DNA from: Paenarthrobacter ureafaciens
GTDB lineage: Bacteria; Actinomycetota; Actinomycetes; Actinomycetales; Micrococcaceae
Assembly: GCF_004028095.1 (NCBI RefSeq)
Contig: NZ_SBHM01000007.1
Span: 2,728,001 to 2,792,000, forward strand
DNA: 64,000 nucleotides
Reading direction: 5' to 3'
The position numbers and the translations under genes were made by a program. Below the pieces are notes generated by a model. It ran no database searches, was not told the DNA's origin, and was given only the letters and a program-made list of their open reading frames with translations. The number at the start of each line of letters is the position of its first letter. Positions within the stretch are counted from its first letter, which is position 1. Of this stretch, positions 29,257 to 38,013 are shown in pieces.

Positions 29257-30303
29257 ATGAAGGCTCTCTACAAATCCGGACCACACGCAGGGTTCGAACT
29301 CGTCGAACGTCCAGAGCCCCAGGCGGGTCCCGGCGATGTCAAGATCCGTGTGATGACCACCGGCATCTGCGGCACCGACCTCCACATCCAGAGTTGGGAC
29401 GCCTGGGCGCAGGGCATCATCGAAACGCCCCTCATCGCCGGCCACGAGTTCTACGGCGAAGTAGTGGAAATCGGCGAGGCCGTCCGCGACGTCAAAGTAG
29501 GGGACAGGGTCTCCGGCGAAGGCCACGTGGTGTGCGGAATCTGCCGCAACTGCCGTGCCGGACGCCGCCAGATGTGCATTCATACTGTTTCCGTCGGCGT
29601 GCAGCGCGATGGTGCCTTCGCCGAATACGTCGTCATCCCGGAAACCAACGTCTGGGTCCACCACGACGAGTCCGTTACCCCTGAACTCGGCGCCATCTTC
29701 GACCCCTTCGGCAACGCAGTACACACCGCGCTGAGCTTCCCCTTGGTGGGCGAGGACGTCCTCATTACCGGTGCCGGGCCCATCGGCCTGATGGCCATCG
29801 CCGTCGCCCGCCACGCTGGCGCCCGGAAAATTGCCATCACGGACGTGTCCGCTCCGCGGCTTGAGCTGGCCCGCCGGATGGGCGTGGACCTCGCCGTCGA
29901 TGTTTCCAAGATGCGCGTCCGTGAAGCGCAGCAGGAACTGGGCATGCGCGAAGGCTTCGACATCGGACTCGAAATGTCCGGACACCCCACGGCACTGCCT
30001 GAGATGATCGACAACATGAACCACGGCGGACGCATCGCCATGCTTGGCCTTCCGAGCCAATCCATCGACATCGACTGGGGCAAGGTTGTCACCCACATGC
30101 TCACCCTCAAGGGCATTTACGGCCGTGAAATGTTCGAGACCTGGTACGCGATGAGCGCCATGCTCTCTTCCAACCCCGTACTTCACCGCAGCATCTCCGC
30201 CGTCGTCACGGACAAGCTGCCCGCCACTGAGTGGGAGAAGGGCTTCGAGATCGCCCGCAACGGTGTGGGCGGCAAAGTGGTCCTTGACTGGACTGAACTG
30301 TAA
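29257..30303 (+). CDS. tdh: L-threonine 3-dehydrogenase
   Basis: 348 residues, medium-chain dehydrogenase. Catalytic zinc ligand C38 (GICGTD), GHE near 65, structural four-Cys zinc lobe ([15 protein letters not shown]), NAD-binding GAGPIG. Oxidises threonine to 2-amino-3-ketobutyrate. ATG 29257 follows GAGGAA; a start 12 bp upstream has none. The following kbl gene uses the product, which supports the assignment over a generic sorbitol-type dehydrogenase. Confidence 0.93.
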   Translation: MKALYKSGPHAGFELVERPEPQAGPGDVKIRVMTTGICGTDLHIQSWDAWAQGIIETPLIAGHEFYGEVVEIGEAVRDVKVGDRVSGEGHVVCGICRNCRAGRRQMCIHTVSVGVQRDGAFAEYVVIPETNVWVHHDESVTPELGAIFDPFGNAVHTALSFPLVGEDVLITGAGPIGLMAIAVARHAGARKIAITDVSAPRLELARRMGVDLAVDVSKMRVREAQQELGMREGFDIGLEMSGHPTALPEMIDNMNHGGRIAMLGLPSQSIDIDWGKVVTHMLTLKGIYGREMFETWYAMSAMLSSNPVLHRSISAVVTDKLPATEWEKGFEIARNGVGGKVVLDWTEL

Positions 30304-30346
30304 CCGCCCCGCACCGCATTCGACCCCGGAAAGACTGAGGAGCACC

Positions 30347-31546
30347 ATGTATTCAGCCATCAAAGACCAACTTCAGGCCGAACTGGACGAGATCCGGAGT
30401 GCCGGACTCTTCAAGACCGAACGCCACATCGATTCGTCGCAGGCCAGCCACATCGCAGCGGGCCAGCTGGGGCAGCCGGCCAACCAGGTCCTGAACTTCT
30501 GCGCCAACAACTACCTGGGCCTGGCCGACCACCCGGACATCATTGCCGCGGCCAAGTCGGCAATGGACGAGCGCGGCTTCGGCATGGCTTCCGTACGGTT
30601 CATTTGCGGAACCCAGGACCTTCACCTGGAACTCGAGGCCCGTGTTTCGCAGTTCCTGGGCACCGAGGACACCATCCTCTTCTCCAGCTGCTTCGACGCC
30701 AACGGCGGCGTCTTCGAGTCCCTGTTCGGGCCGGACGATGCCATCATTTCCGACTCCCTGAACCACGCGTCCATCATCGACGGCATCCGCCTCAGCAAGG
30801 CCAAGCGCTTCCGCTACGCCAACCGGGACATGGCTGATCTCGAAGCCAAGCTGCTGGAAGCCTCCGGTTCGCGACGGAAGATCATCGTCACCGACGGGGT
30901 GTTCTCCATGGACGGCTACCTCGCCCCTCTCGAGGCCATCTGCGACCTCGCCGAGAAGCATGACGCGCTGGTCATGGTGGATGACTCCCACGCAGTCGGC
31001 TTCATGGGCCCCACTGGTGCCGGCACGCCGGAGCACGCCGGGGTTTCCGGGCGCGTGGATATCTACACGGGCACGTTCGGCAAGGCACTGGGTGGCGCCT
31101 CCGGTGGTTACGTTTCCGGCCGCGGCGAAATCGTGGCGATGCTCCGTCAAAAGGCACGCCCCTACCTGTTCTCCAACTCGCTTGCCCCGGCGATCGTTGC
31201 GGCAACCATCAAAGCGATCGAGCTCGTCCAGGGCTCGGGGGAGCTGCGCACCAAGCTCTTCGAAAACGCCGCGCTGTTCCGCCGCCGGATGAGCGAGGAA
31301 GGCTTCGAGCTGCTCGACGGCGAACACGCCATTATCCCGGTCATGTTCGGCGACGCCGTGGTCGCGGCCCGGATTGCCGACGAGATGCTCAGCAACGGCG
31401 TTTTCGTGACTGCCTTCAGTTACCCCGTGGTGCCCAAGGGGGCCGCCCGCATCCGCGTCCAGCTTTCTGCCGCCCACAGCGCGGACGACGTCGAGGCCTG
31501 CGTTCAGGCGTTCGTCAAGAGTCGCGCCGCGGTCGCCGTCGCCTAA
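30347..31546 (+). CDS. kbl: Glycine C-acetyltransferase (2-amino-3-ketobutyrate CoA ligase)
   Basis: 399 residues, alpha-oxoamine synthase family. PLP lysine in GTFGKALGG near 246; [26 protein letters not shown] and [10 protein letters not shown] are diagnostic for Kbl. It splits aminoketobutyrate with CoA to glycine and acetyl-CoA. ATG 30347 has GAGGAG upstream, 43 bp after tdh, one operon. Confidence 0.95.
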   Translation: MYSAIKDQLQAELDEIRSAGLFKTERHIDSSQASHIAAGQLGQPANQVLNFCANNYLGLADHPDIIAAAKSAMDERGFGMASVRFICGTQDLHLELEARVSQFLGTEDTILFSSCFDANGGVFESLFGPDDAIISDSLNHASIIDGIRLSKAKRFRYANRDMADLEAKLLEASGSRRKIIVTDGVFSMDGYLAPLEAICDLAEKHDALVMVDDSHAVGFMGPTGAGTPEHAGVSGRVDIYTGTFGKALGGASGGYVSGRGEIVAMLRQKARPYLFSNSLAPAIVAATIKAIELVQGSGELRTKLFENAALFRRRMSEEGFELLDGEHAIIPVMFGDAVVAARIADEMLSNGVFVTAFSYPVVPKGAARIRVQLSAAHSADDVEACVQAFVKSRAAVAVA

Positions 31547-31560
31547 ACGCCCCACCCGTC

Positions 31561-31651
31561 CCTCTATCACTTCCCGCCCCCTTTTTGGCGTTCCTCTATC
31601 ACTTCCCGCCCCCTTTTTGGCGTCCCTCTGTCACTTCCCGTCGCTCCCAAC
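31561..31651 (-). repeat. 32-bp tandem repeat array, C-rich on + strand (2.8 copies)
   Basis: Two units at 31561-31592 and 31593-31624 differ only in the last base; a degraded third copy runs to 31651. Each unit starts CCTCTATCACTTCCCGCC. Read on the minus strand the unit contains GTGATAGAGG followed by G-rich sequence, the same plan and period as the array at 31665. Confidence 0.85.
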
Positions 31652-31664
31652 TTTCTTCAGGAGA

Positions 31665-31803
31665 GTGATAGAGCGACGGGGGTTTTGGGGTGGGATGTGA
31701 TAGAGCGGTGGGGGTTTTGGGGTGGGATGTGATAGAGCGGTGGGGGTTTTGGGGTGGGATGTGATAGAGCGGTGGGGGTTTTGGGGTGGGATGTGAGAGA
31801 GGA
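31665..31803 (+). repeat. 32-bp tandem repeat array, G-rich on + strand (4.3 copies)
   Basis: Units at 31665-31696, 31697-31728, 31729-31760 and 31761-31792 (the last three identical, the first differing at two bases) plus an 11-bp partial copy. Each starts GTGATAGAGC and carries runs G5, T4, G4 and G3. The array ends about 8 bp before the ATG of the FAD oxidoreductase, and the partial copy overlaps its candidate -10 box. Confidence 0.95.
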
Positions 31804-31810
31804 TGGTCCC

Positions 31811-32896
31811 ATGGCTTCGATTTATGACGTTGTGATCGTTGGCGGCGGAATCGCCGGTTTGTCCCTCGCTTCGGCGCTGGCCGGGAAGTGTTCGGTGGCG
31901 CTTCTGGAAGCTGAACAGGAGCTGGCCTTCCATACCTCCTCCAGATCCGCCCGCCAGCTGATTCCCAGCTATGGCCCGCCCGTGGTGCAGGAACTGACCA
32001 TGCGGACCTTGGAACTCTTGAAGGCCAGGGACGACGACGCCCCGGAACCCGTCCTGACGCCGCGCAGCTTCATGCTGGTGGGCGATGAAGAAACCGTTCG
32101 GGCCGAAGCGAGCGGGAACATGACGCCGATTCCGCACGCCGAGGCGCTCGAATTGTGTCCCGCCCTCAAGCCGGGTTCCTTCACTGCAGCCGGACTGGAC
32201 AGCGGCTCCTTCGGTTGTAATGCCCCGCTGTTGCTCGAGGACCACCGCCAAAAGGCCGAGGCTGCCGGCGTCGACATCATCACCGGCGCGCGGGTCCATT
32301 CCGCGCAGCGACTGGGAAGCGGCTGGGAGGTGGGCGCCGGCGTCGAGGCCTTCCAGTCCGCCGTCGTTGTCAATGCCGCGGGTGCATGGGCTGACGAACT
32401 GGCCGTCATCAGCGGCGTGGAAAAACTGGGCTTGCAGCCCTACCGCCGGACCGCGGCGATCGTCAACGTGCAGACGCCGCTCGCGCCGCAAACTCCTATG
32501 GTGTGCGCCGCGGACGATTCTTTCTACTTCCGCCCGGAAGGTCAGCAGGTTCTCATCTCGCCGTCGGAGCATGTGCCAAGCGGTGCCGAAGATGCCAAAC
32601 CTTACGCGGGCGACGTGGACAGACTCATCAGCGTGCTGAATTCGGTCACCACCCTGGGCATCCAGGGCACGGACCGATCATGGACCGGCCTCCGGACGGA
32701 AGCAGCTGACGGCGTCCCGGTGGTGGGGTTCGACGCCGAGGCCAAAGGTTTCTTCTGGCTTGCCGGCCAGGGCGGGTACGGCTTCCAGACCTCCTCGGCA
32801 ATAGCCGAGCTGGCCGCCGCCATCATCATGGGGGACAGTCCGGAATCCCGGACAGCTGAACAGTTGGCTGCCGTCCGCTGGTCCATCCGGCGCTGA
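31811..32896 (+). CDS. FAD-dependent oxidoreductase, glycine/D-amino-acid oxidase family (DadA/ThiO-like)
   Basis: 361 residues. Dinucleotide-binding VVIVGGGIAGLSLA at 7-20, the HTSSRSAR segment near 40, and a C-terminal FAD-closing GQGGYGFQTS near 330. Such enzymes oxidise amino acids or N-methyl-amino acids to imines. ATG 31811 was chosen because homology begins there and GAGGAT lies 6 nt before it (no Shine-Dalgarno); an upstream in-frame start would translate part of the repeat array. Lies between kbl and hutI; use of glycine or sarcosine is only a guess. Confidence 0.85.
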   Translation: MASIYDVVIVGGGIAGLSLASALAGKCSVALLEAEQELAFHTSSRSARQLIPSYGPPVVQELTMRTLELLKARDDDAPEPVLTPRSFMLVGDEETVRAEASGNMTPIPHAEALELCPALKPGSFTAAGLDSGSFGCNAPLLLEDHRQKAEAAGVDIITGARVHSAQRLGSGWEVGAGVEAFQSAVVVNAAGAWADELAVISGVEKLGLQPYRRTAAIVNVQTPLAPQTPMVCAADDSFYFRPEGQQVLISPSEHVPSGAEDAKPYAGDVDRLISVLNSVTTLGIQGTDRSWTGLRTEAADGVPVVGFDAEAKGFFWLAGQGGYGFQTSSAIAELAAAIIMGDSPESRTAEQLAAVRWSIRR

Positions 32897-32907
32897 ACAA
32901 TAGGGAC

Positions 32908-34137
32908 ATGAGCCGAACAACCCCAGCCAGCACACTCATCACCAACATCGGGGAGCTGATGACCCAGGACCTGGAACACCGGGTCTTGAAGGACGCAGCC
33001 CTGGTGTTCGAAGGCGAGCGGATTTCCTGGATCGGGTCCAGCGCTGCTGCTCCCGCCGCAGATGAAAGGGTCGACGCCGGTGGCCGCGCCGTCCTGCCGG
33101 GCTGGGTCGATTCGCACTCCCATCTGGTTTTCGCAGGGGACCGCACAGCGGAGTTCGAAGCCCGGATGTCGGGGGCGAGCTACACCGCGGGCGGGATTGC
33201 GGTGACCACGGGCGCCACGCGCAGTGTCAGCGATGCCGAGCTGGCGGGCCTGGTCAGGGAGCGGGTCCACGAGGCCCTCTCCCAAGGGACCACGTACCTC
33301 GAAAGCAAGACCGGCTATGGACTGGACGTGGCGAACGAGGAGCGCAGTGCCCGCATCGCGGCGGAGCTGGTGGACGAGGTCACGTATCTTGGCGCGCACC
33401 TGGTGCCGGCGGGTGCGGATCCGGAGGAATATACGGACCTGGTGTGCGGAGCAATGCTCGACGCCGTCCTGCCGCATGTCCGTTGGGCGGACGTCTTCTG
33501 TGAGCAGGGCGCTTTCAACGAGGACCAGTCCCGGCGCGTCCTCAAGGCCGCCAAGGATGCGGGCTTGGGCTTGCGCGTCCATGGCAATCAGCTGGGCGAA
33601 GGGCCGGGGGTGGCGCTGGCCGTCGAGTTCGGCGCCGCGAGCGTGGACCACGTGAACTACCTTTCGGACAAGGATGTCCTGGCGCTCGCCGAGACGTGGG
33701 CCCATTGGAACCCGTCCACCGGTACCGGCACGCGCGGCACAGTGGCTACCTGCCTTCCCGCCTGCGATCTCTCCACACGACAGCCCTTGGCGCCCGGCCG
33801 TGAGTTGGTTGACGCGGGCGTGCAGATCGCGCTGGCGGCGAACTGCAACCCCGGCACGTCCTACACCACGTCCATGGCGTTCTGCGTCACCACGGCTGTG
33901 CTTCAGATGCGCTTGAGCGTCCACGAAGCGGTCCGGGCGGCGACCTACGGCGGCGCTTTGGCGCTTGGCAGGGAGTCAGGGAACGACGTAGACGGTCAGC
34001 GGGCGGTGGGTTCGCTCGCCGTCGGTCATCGCGCGGATTTGCACATGCTGAAGGCTCCTTCGGCTACGCATCTGGCGTACCGTCCCGGGATTCCGTTGAC
34101 GCATTCGGTGTGGCGGGCCGGCGTGCAGGCTGTTTGA
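32908..34137 (+). CDS. hutI: Imidazolonepropionase
   Basis: 409 residues, amidohydrolase fold. Metal site HSH at about 69-71 (DSHSHLVFAGDR), the diagnostic ESKTGYGL near 133, the HGNQL histidine and ANCNPGTS near the C-terminus match HutI. Hydrolyses imidazolone-5-propionate to N-formimino-glutamate in histidine breakdown. No hutU, hutH or formimidoyl-glutamate hydrolase is next to it here, so the rest of the pathway must be elsewhere. It begins 11 bp after the oxidase stop, with AACAAT 6 nt before the ATG. Confidence 0.92.
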   Translation: MSRTTPASTLITNIGELMTQDLEHRVLKDAALVFEGERISWIGSSAAAPAADERVDAGGRAVLPGWVDSHSHLVFAGDRTAEFEARMSGASYTAGGIAVTTGATRSVSDAELAGLVRERVHEALSQGTTYLESKTGYGLDVANEERSARIAAELVDEVTYLGAHLVPAGADPEEYTDLVCGAMLDAVLPHVRWADVFCEQGAFNEDQSRRVLKAAKDAGLGLRVHGNQLGEGPGVALAVEFGAASVDHVNYLSDKDVLALAETWAHWNPSTGTGTRGTVATCLPACDLSTRQPLAPGRELVDAGVQIALAANCNPGTSYTTSMAFCVTTAVLQMRLSVHEAVRAATYGGALALGRESGNDVDGQRAVGSLAVGHRADLHMLKAPSATHLAYRPGIPLTHSVWRAGVQAV

Positions 34138-34162
34138 GGACGATTCAGAAGTACAACAAAGT

Positions 34163-34198
34163 GGGGCTGTGTTCCGGGTGGAACGCAGCCCCTCTTTT
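34163..34198 (+). terminator. Rho-independent terminator after hutI
   Basis: Arms 34163-34175 and 34180-34192 pair over 13 bp with one G-U, loop GGGT, followed by TCTTTT. Confidence 0.88.
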
Positions 34199-34261
34199 GC
34201 TTTCCGGACTGCTGGCCGATGATGCGCACCGAAGGGGCGGTCCCATCCCCGCCAATGATCC

Positions 34262-34320
34262 TTGTTAGATCGAAAATGATCGTTTAGTGTTTCTATAGAT
34301 CAGAAAACGTCATTAGATGA
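34262..34320 (+). promoter_or_regulatory. Control region of the SIS/ROK/PfkB/aldolase operon
   Basis: AT-rich patch. An imperfect inverted repeat pairs AATGATCGTTT (34275-34285) with AAAACGTCATT (34304-34314). TTGTTA at 34262-34267 and TCTATA near 34292-34297 are possible promoter boxes. The DeoR-family product of 38014 is the likely ligand (inference). Confidence 0.45.
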
Positions 34321-34339
34321 GCAGGGGCGGAAACTTACG

Positions 34340-35257
34340 ATGAGCGAGAACATGCTGGGCGCCTTCATGGAAGAAGAGCTGGTTTCCCAGCCCGAGGTCT
34401 GGCAGCGTGCCATGGAACAAGCCCGCACCGAGCATTTGCTGCCGGAGGACGGCAAACGGGTCGCAGTCATCGGCTGCGGCACGTCATGGTTCATGGCCCA
34501 GAGCTATGCCGCTGCCAGGGAAAGCGCGGGCAAAGGCGTGACGGACGCGTTCGCCGCGTCGGAAGCATTCCTGAACAGCAACAGCCCCGGGCGGAAGTAC
34601 GACGCTGTTGTGGCCATCACCCGTTCCGGCACCACCACGGAGGTGCTCGGCATTCTGGCTGAGTTGCAGGGGAATGTCCCCACCGTAGCCATCATCGGCG
34701 ACACCTCCTCGCCGATCGTCGGGCTGGCAGACACCGTGGTGGACCTCCACTACGCCGATGAACGCTCGGTGGTGCAGACCCGCTTCGCCACCACGGCCTT
34801 GGTCTACATGCTCACCAGCCTTGGCATCGACGTTCAGCAAGCAATTGATGACGCCTGTGGCGCCGTGGCAGCGCCGGTCTCCCGGGAACTTCTGGATGCA
34901 GAGCAATTCACTTTCCTCGGCACCGGTTGGACAGTGGGGCTGGCCCACGAGGCCGGCTTGAAGATGCGCGAAGCCGTGCAGGGGTGGACCGAGTCCTACC
35001 CCGCCATGGAGTACCGCCATGGCCCCATCTCCATCGCGGCACCGGGGCGCGTCACGTGGTTGTTCGGTGCCCAGCCGGAAGGCTTGGACAGCGACATGGC
35101 CGTCACCGGCGCCCTTTATATCCACACGGACAAGCATCCGCTGGCTGAACTGGTCCGTGTCCATAAGGTCACTTTGGAACGTGCGCGCGTTCGTGGCTTG
35201 AATCCGGACCTGCCGCGAAACCTGACGCGCTCCGTTATTCTCGACGCCCCGGCCTAG
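34340..35257 (+). CDS. SIS-domain sugar-phosphate isomerase/deaminase-like protein (AgaS-like)
   Basis: 305 residues with two SIS half-domains. The sugar-phosphate loop GCGTSWFMAQ (about 45-54) and ITRSGTTTEVLG (about 94-105) are intact. Relatives are the isomerase half of glucosamine-6-phosphate synthase and AgaS, which deaminates/isomerises galactosamine-6-phosphate. There is no glutaminase domain, so it works in the catabolic direction. First gene of a five-gene operon of sugar kinases, aldolase and DeoR regulator, which supports an amino-sugar or related substrate. Confidence 0.82.
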   Translation: MSENMLGAFMEEELVSQPEVWQRAMEQARTEHLLPEDGKRVAVIGCGTSWFMAQSYAAARESAGKGVTDAFAASEAFLNSNSPGRKYDAVVAITRSGTTTEVLGILAELQGNVPTVAIIGDTSSPIVGLADTVVDLHYADERSVVQTRFATTALVYMLTSLGIDVQQAIDDACGAVAAPVSRELLDAEQFTFLGTGWTVGLAHEAGLKMREAVQGWTESYPAMEYRHGPISIAAPGRVTWLFGAQPEGLDSDMAVTGALYIHTDKHPLAELVRVHKVTLERARVRGLNPDLPRNLTRSVILDAPA

Positions 35258-35267
35258 GCAACCAGTC

Positions 35268-36191
35268 ATGGTTCTCGGAACCGCAGAATCAGCGGTCTTG
35301 TGTTTCGACGTTGGCGGGACGGACATCAAGGCCGGCGTGGTGGATGCCAAGGGGCAGGTCCTGGGCATGCGCCGCGTCCCCACGCCGTTGGACCCTGCCC
35401 GACCCGGCGAAGCCGTCCTGGACAGGCTTGCTGAGCTAAAAGCCGAGTTGGCATCGGAATTTCCTGAAGCGCCCGCCAAAGCAGCAGGCATCGTCGTCCC
35501 GGGAATCGTGGACTCCGTAGCGGGGGTGGGAATCTATTCCGCCAACCTTGGATGGCGCAACTTCCCTTTCACGGCCGAAGCCACAAAAAGGCTTGGCATC
35601 CCCGTTGCGTTCGATCACGATGTCCGCTCCGCGGCCGCGGTTGAGCACAGCTTTGGCGGATCCAAGGCATTCAACGACGTTGTAGTGATGGTGGTCGGGA
35701 CAGGGATTGCGGCAGCAGTGTTCTCGGGTGGCAAGGCTGTCACCGCAGGCGGTTTCGCCGGCGAGCTCGGCCACGCCCAGGTTCCGGACCCCGACGCCGC
35801 AGGCTCCACCATCCTGGAAGCAGTGGGCTCGGCAGGGGCGATTGCCAAGCGTTACCACCGGGAATCGGGAATCCGTGTGGACGGTGCACGCGGCGTGCTG
35901 CTCCGGGCAAACGCCGGAGATGCAGTTGCCGCCCGTGTCTGGGCTGATGCCGTTGATGCCCTGGCCTTCACTATCTGCCAATGCGTGAACATTATTGGAA
36001 CCGAAGCCGTTGTGGTCGGTGGAGGGCTGGCTGAAGCAGGCGACGACTTGCTCGAGCCACTCCGGAAACGGGTGGACGCCATCCTGGACTTCCAGCGCAG
36101 GCCCCAACTCATCCGTGCCCAGCTGGGGCAGGACGCCGGTTTGCTCGGTGCCGCACTGAATGCCCGCGCCCTTCTGGGAGGCACCCCATGA
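35268..36191 (+). CDS. ROK-family sugar kinase lacking the zinc-binding cysteines
   Basis: 307 residues. N-terminal phosphate loop FDVGGTDIKAG (about 10-20), FDHDVRSAA near 115, VVMVVGTGIAAA, and GELGHAQVPDPD where the catalytic-region His is expected. The usual C-x-C-G-x2-G-C zinc motif after GELGH is replaced by a Cys-free AGSTILEAVGS segment. Phosphorylates a hexose or N-acyl hexosamine with ATP, or could be an allosteric relic. Starts 10 bp after the SIS gene and ends overlapping the PfkB gene by 4 bp. Confidence 0.82.
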   Translation: MVLGTAESAVLCFDVGGTDIKAGVVDAKGQVLGMRRVPTPLDPARPGEAVLDRLAELKAELASEFPEAPAKAAGIVVPGIVDSVAGVGIYSANLGWRNFPFTAEATKRLGIPVAFDHDVRSAAAVEHSFGGSKAFNDVVVMVVGTGIAAAVFSGGKAVTAGGFAGELGHAQVPDPDAAGSTILEAVGSAGAIAKRYHRESGIRVDGARGVLLRANAGDAVAARVWADAVDALAFTICQCVNIIGTEAVVVGGGLAEAGDDLLEPLRKRVDAILDFQRRPQLIRAQLGQDAGLLGAALNARALLGGTP

Positions 36192-37156
36192 AACGAGCCA
36201 GCGTGAACCGCATTATTACGGTGACTGCCAATCCGGCCATCGACATGACCTACACCGTGCACGGGATCACCGAGGGTGCCAGCCACCGGGTTCCCACGCC
36301 CTTGAGCCGTGCTGGGGGCAAGGGCATCAACGTAGCCCGGGTCGCCCACCAGCTGGGATACCCCGTACTCGCCATTGCACCTACAGGTGGCGCGGCAGGG
36401 CAGACACTCGCGGCCGAACTGTGGACCAGCGGTGTTCCGCACACTCTGGTGGCAGTCGCCGCCGAAACCCGCCGCAGCATCGCGCTGGTGGATACGGTCG
36501 CGGGGGAGACGTCCATCTTCAACGAGGAAGGCCAGGCCCTTCTGCCGGACGAGTGGCGTTCACTGCGGGTCGCCGTCGTTGAGGCCGTGAGCGGCAACCG
36601 CAACCTGCCGGCCTCCGTCCTGGTCGGTTCGGGAAGCCTGCCGCCGGGGGCTCCCGCGGATTTCTACCCGGAGCTGGTGCGACTGGCCCACGACGCCGGC
36701 ATCCCGGCAATCATCGACACCTCCGGTCCCGGCATCATCGCCGCGGCGAAAGCCGGCGCCGACATCCTTAAGCCCAACCATCATGAACTTGCCGAAGCGA
36801 CAGGGGAGCCCAGCCTCGAAGCTGCCGCCCTCGCCCTGATCGACATGGGTGCCCGCACGGTCCTCGTCAGCGCCGGCGCGGACGGCATGCTCGCCTTCGA
36901 CCACGCCGCCCCGGGCGGATACTGGAGCGCCCGCCTGCCGGAGGCGCTCAGCGGCAACCCCACAGGGGCGGGCGACGCCGGTGTGGCCGCTGCCGCCGTC
37001 GCGCTCGCCGAAGGCATCACCGAACCGCGGGAAATCCTCCGCCGGGCCACCGCGTGGTCCGCCGCGGCCGTGCTCATGCCCGCCGCTGGCGAAATCTCGC
37101 CGCGGTACCAGGAACTCCAAGACCAACTCATCGTGACATGGAAGGAGGTCCCGTGA
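36188..37156 (+). CDS. PfkB-family 1-phosphofructokinase / tagatose-6-phosphate kinase
   Basis: 322 residues, ribokinase fold. N-terminal TVTANPAIDMTY and GGKGINVARV (about 44-53) are typical of the LacC/FruK/PfkB subgroup; catalytic GAGD near 259-262 with the preceding NPT. It should phosphorylate a ketohexose phosphate to the bisphosphate cleaved by the next enzyme. ATG overlaps the ROK stop; a GTG 15 bp later is an alternative. The 3' end overlaps the aldolase GTG by 4 bp. Confidence 0.87.
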   Translation: MKRASVNRIITVTANPAIDMTYTVHGITEGASHRVPTPLSRAGGKGINVARVAHQLGYPVLAIAPTGGAAGQTLAAELWTSGVPHTLVAVAAETRRSIALVDTVAGETSIFNEEGQALLPDEWRSLRVAVVEAVSGNRNLPASVLVGSGSLPPGAPADFYPELVRLAHDAGIPAIIDTSGPGIIAAAKAGADILKPNHHELAEATGEPSLEAAALALIDMGARTVLVSAGADGMLAFDHAAPGGYWSARLPEALSGNPTGAGDAGVAAAAVALAEGITEPREILRRATAWSAAAVLMPAAGEISPRYQELQDQLIVTWKEVP

Positions 37157-37992
37157 CCCTGGTCAACACCCGGGAACTCATGAACAGGGCCACCGCCACA
37201 GGAACCGGCCAAGGCGCCTTCAACGTCATCCACGTGGAGACGGCCGAGGGGCTGGTGGGAGGTGCGGAGGCAGCGGGGGTGCCGCTCATCCTGCAGATTT
37301 CAGAAAACTGCGCCAAGTACCACGGCGGGCTCGAAGCAATCGGCCTGGCAGCACTTTCCATTGCCCGGACTGCCGCGGTTCCCGTTGCGGTCCACCTCGA
37401 CCACGCTGAATCCGAGGACCTGGCGCTGGAAGCGGTGGATCTTGGGTTCGGTTCGGTGATGTTCGACGGCGCCCATCTCCCTTACGACTGGAACGTGGAA
37501 GTAACCAGGCGCGTGGCCGCCTACGCGCACCAACACGGGGTCTACGTAGAGGCAGAGCTGGGTGAGGTAGGAGGCAAGGACGGCGCGCACGCCCCGGGGG
37601 TCCGCACCGACCCCGCCGAAGCCGAAGCGTTCGTGGCCGCGACCGGCGTCGACGCCTTGGCCGTGGCGGTGGGCTCCTCACATGCCATGACCGAACGCCG
37701 CGCCGTCCTTGACCTGGACCTGATCACCAAACTGAAGTCCGCCGTCGGGAAGCCCTTGGTACTGCATGGCTCCTCCGGCGTCACAGACGGGACGCTCGTA
37801 GCGGCTATTGCCGCTGGTATGACTAAGATCAACGTATCCACACATTTGAACGGGTTCTTTACCCGCGCCGTCCGTGAGTACCTCGATGCCAACCCAGCAG
37901 TGGTGGATTCCCGAAAGTACATCAAGGCAGGGCGGGACGCCTTGGTGTTGGAATCTGCTCGTATGCTCACGCTGTTCGCCAAGGCGAAATAG
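37153..37992 (+). CDS. Class II fructose/tagatose-bisphosphate aldolase (GatY/KbaY-like)
   Basis: 279 residues from GTG 37153, which overlaps the kinase stop (GTGA). Zinc ligands and active site: H80 and H83 in VHLDHAES, ELGEVGGKDG near 136-145, VLHGSSGV near 205 and TKINVSTHLN near 225. Cleaves ketohexose-1,6-bisphosphate to dihydroxyacetone phosphate and glyceraldehyde-3-phosphate. With the PfkB kinase this suits the tagatose-6-phosphate route; fructose bisphosphate is also possible. Confidence 0.88.
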   Translation: MTLVNTRELMNRATATGTGQGAFNVIHVETAEGLVGGAEAAGVPLILQISENCAKYHGGLEAIGLAALSIARTAAVPVAVHLDHAESEDLALEAVDLGFGSVMFDGAHLPYDWNVEVTRRVAAYAHQHGVYVEAELGEVGGKDGAHAPGVRTDPAEAEAFVAATGVDALAVAVGSSHAMTERRAVLDLDLITKLKSAVGKPLVLHGSSGVTDGTLVAAIAAGMTKINVSTHLNGFFTRAVREYLDANPAVVDSRKYIKAGRDALVLESARMLTLFAKAK

Positions 37993-38013
37993 CCGGACCG
38001 TGAAAGGCTAGTC

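Noticed and set aside
31561-31803. Possible CRISPR array
   Set aside because: Repeats are directly adjacent with no spacers, and no cas genes are present.
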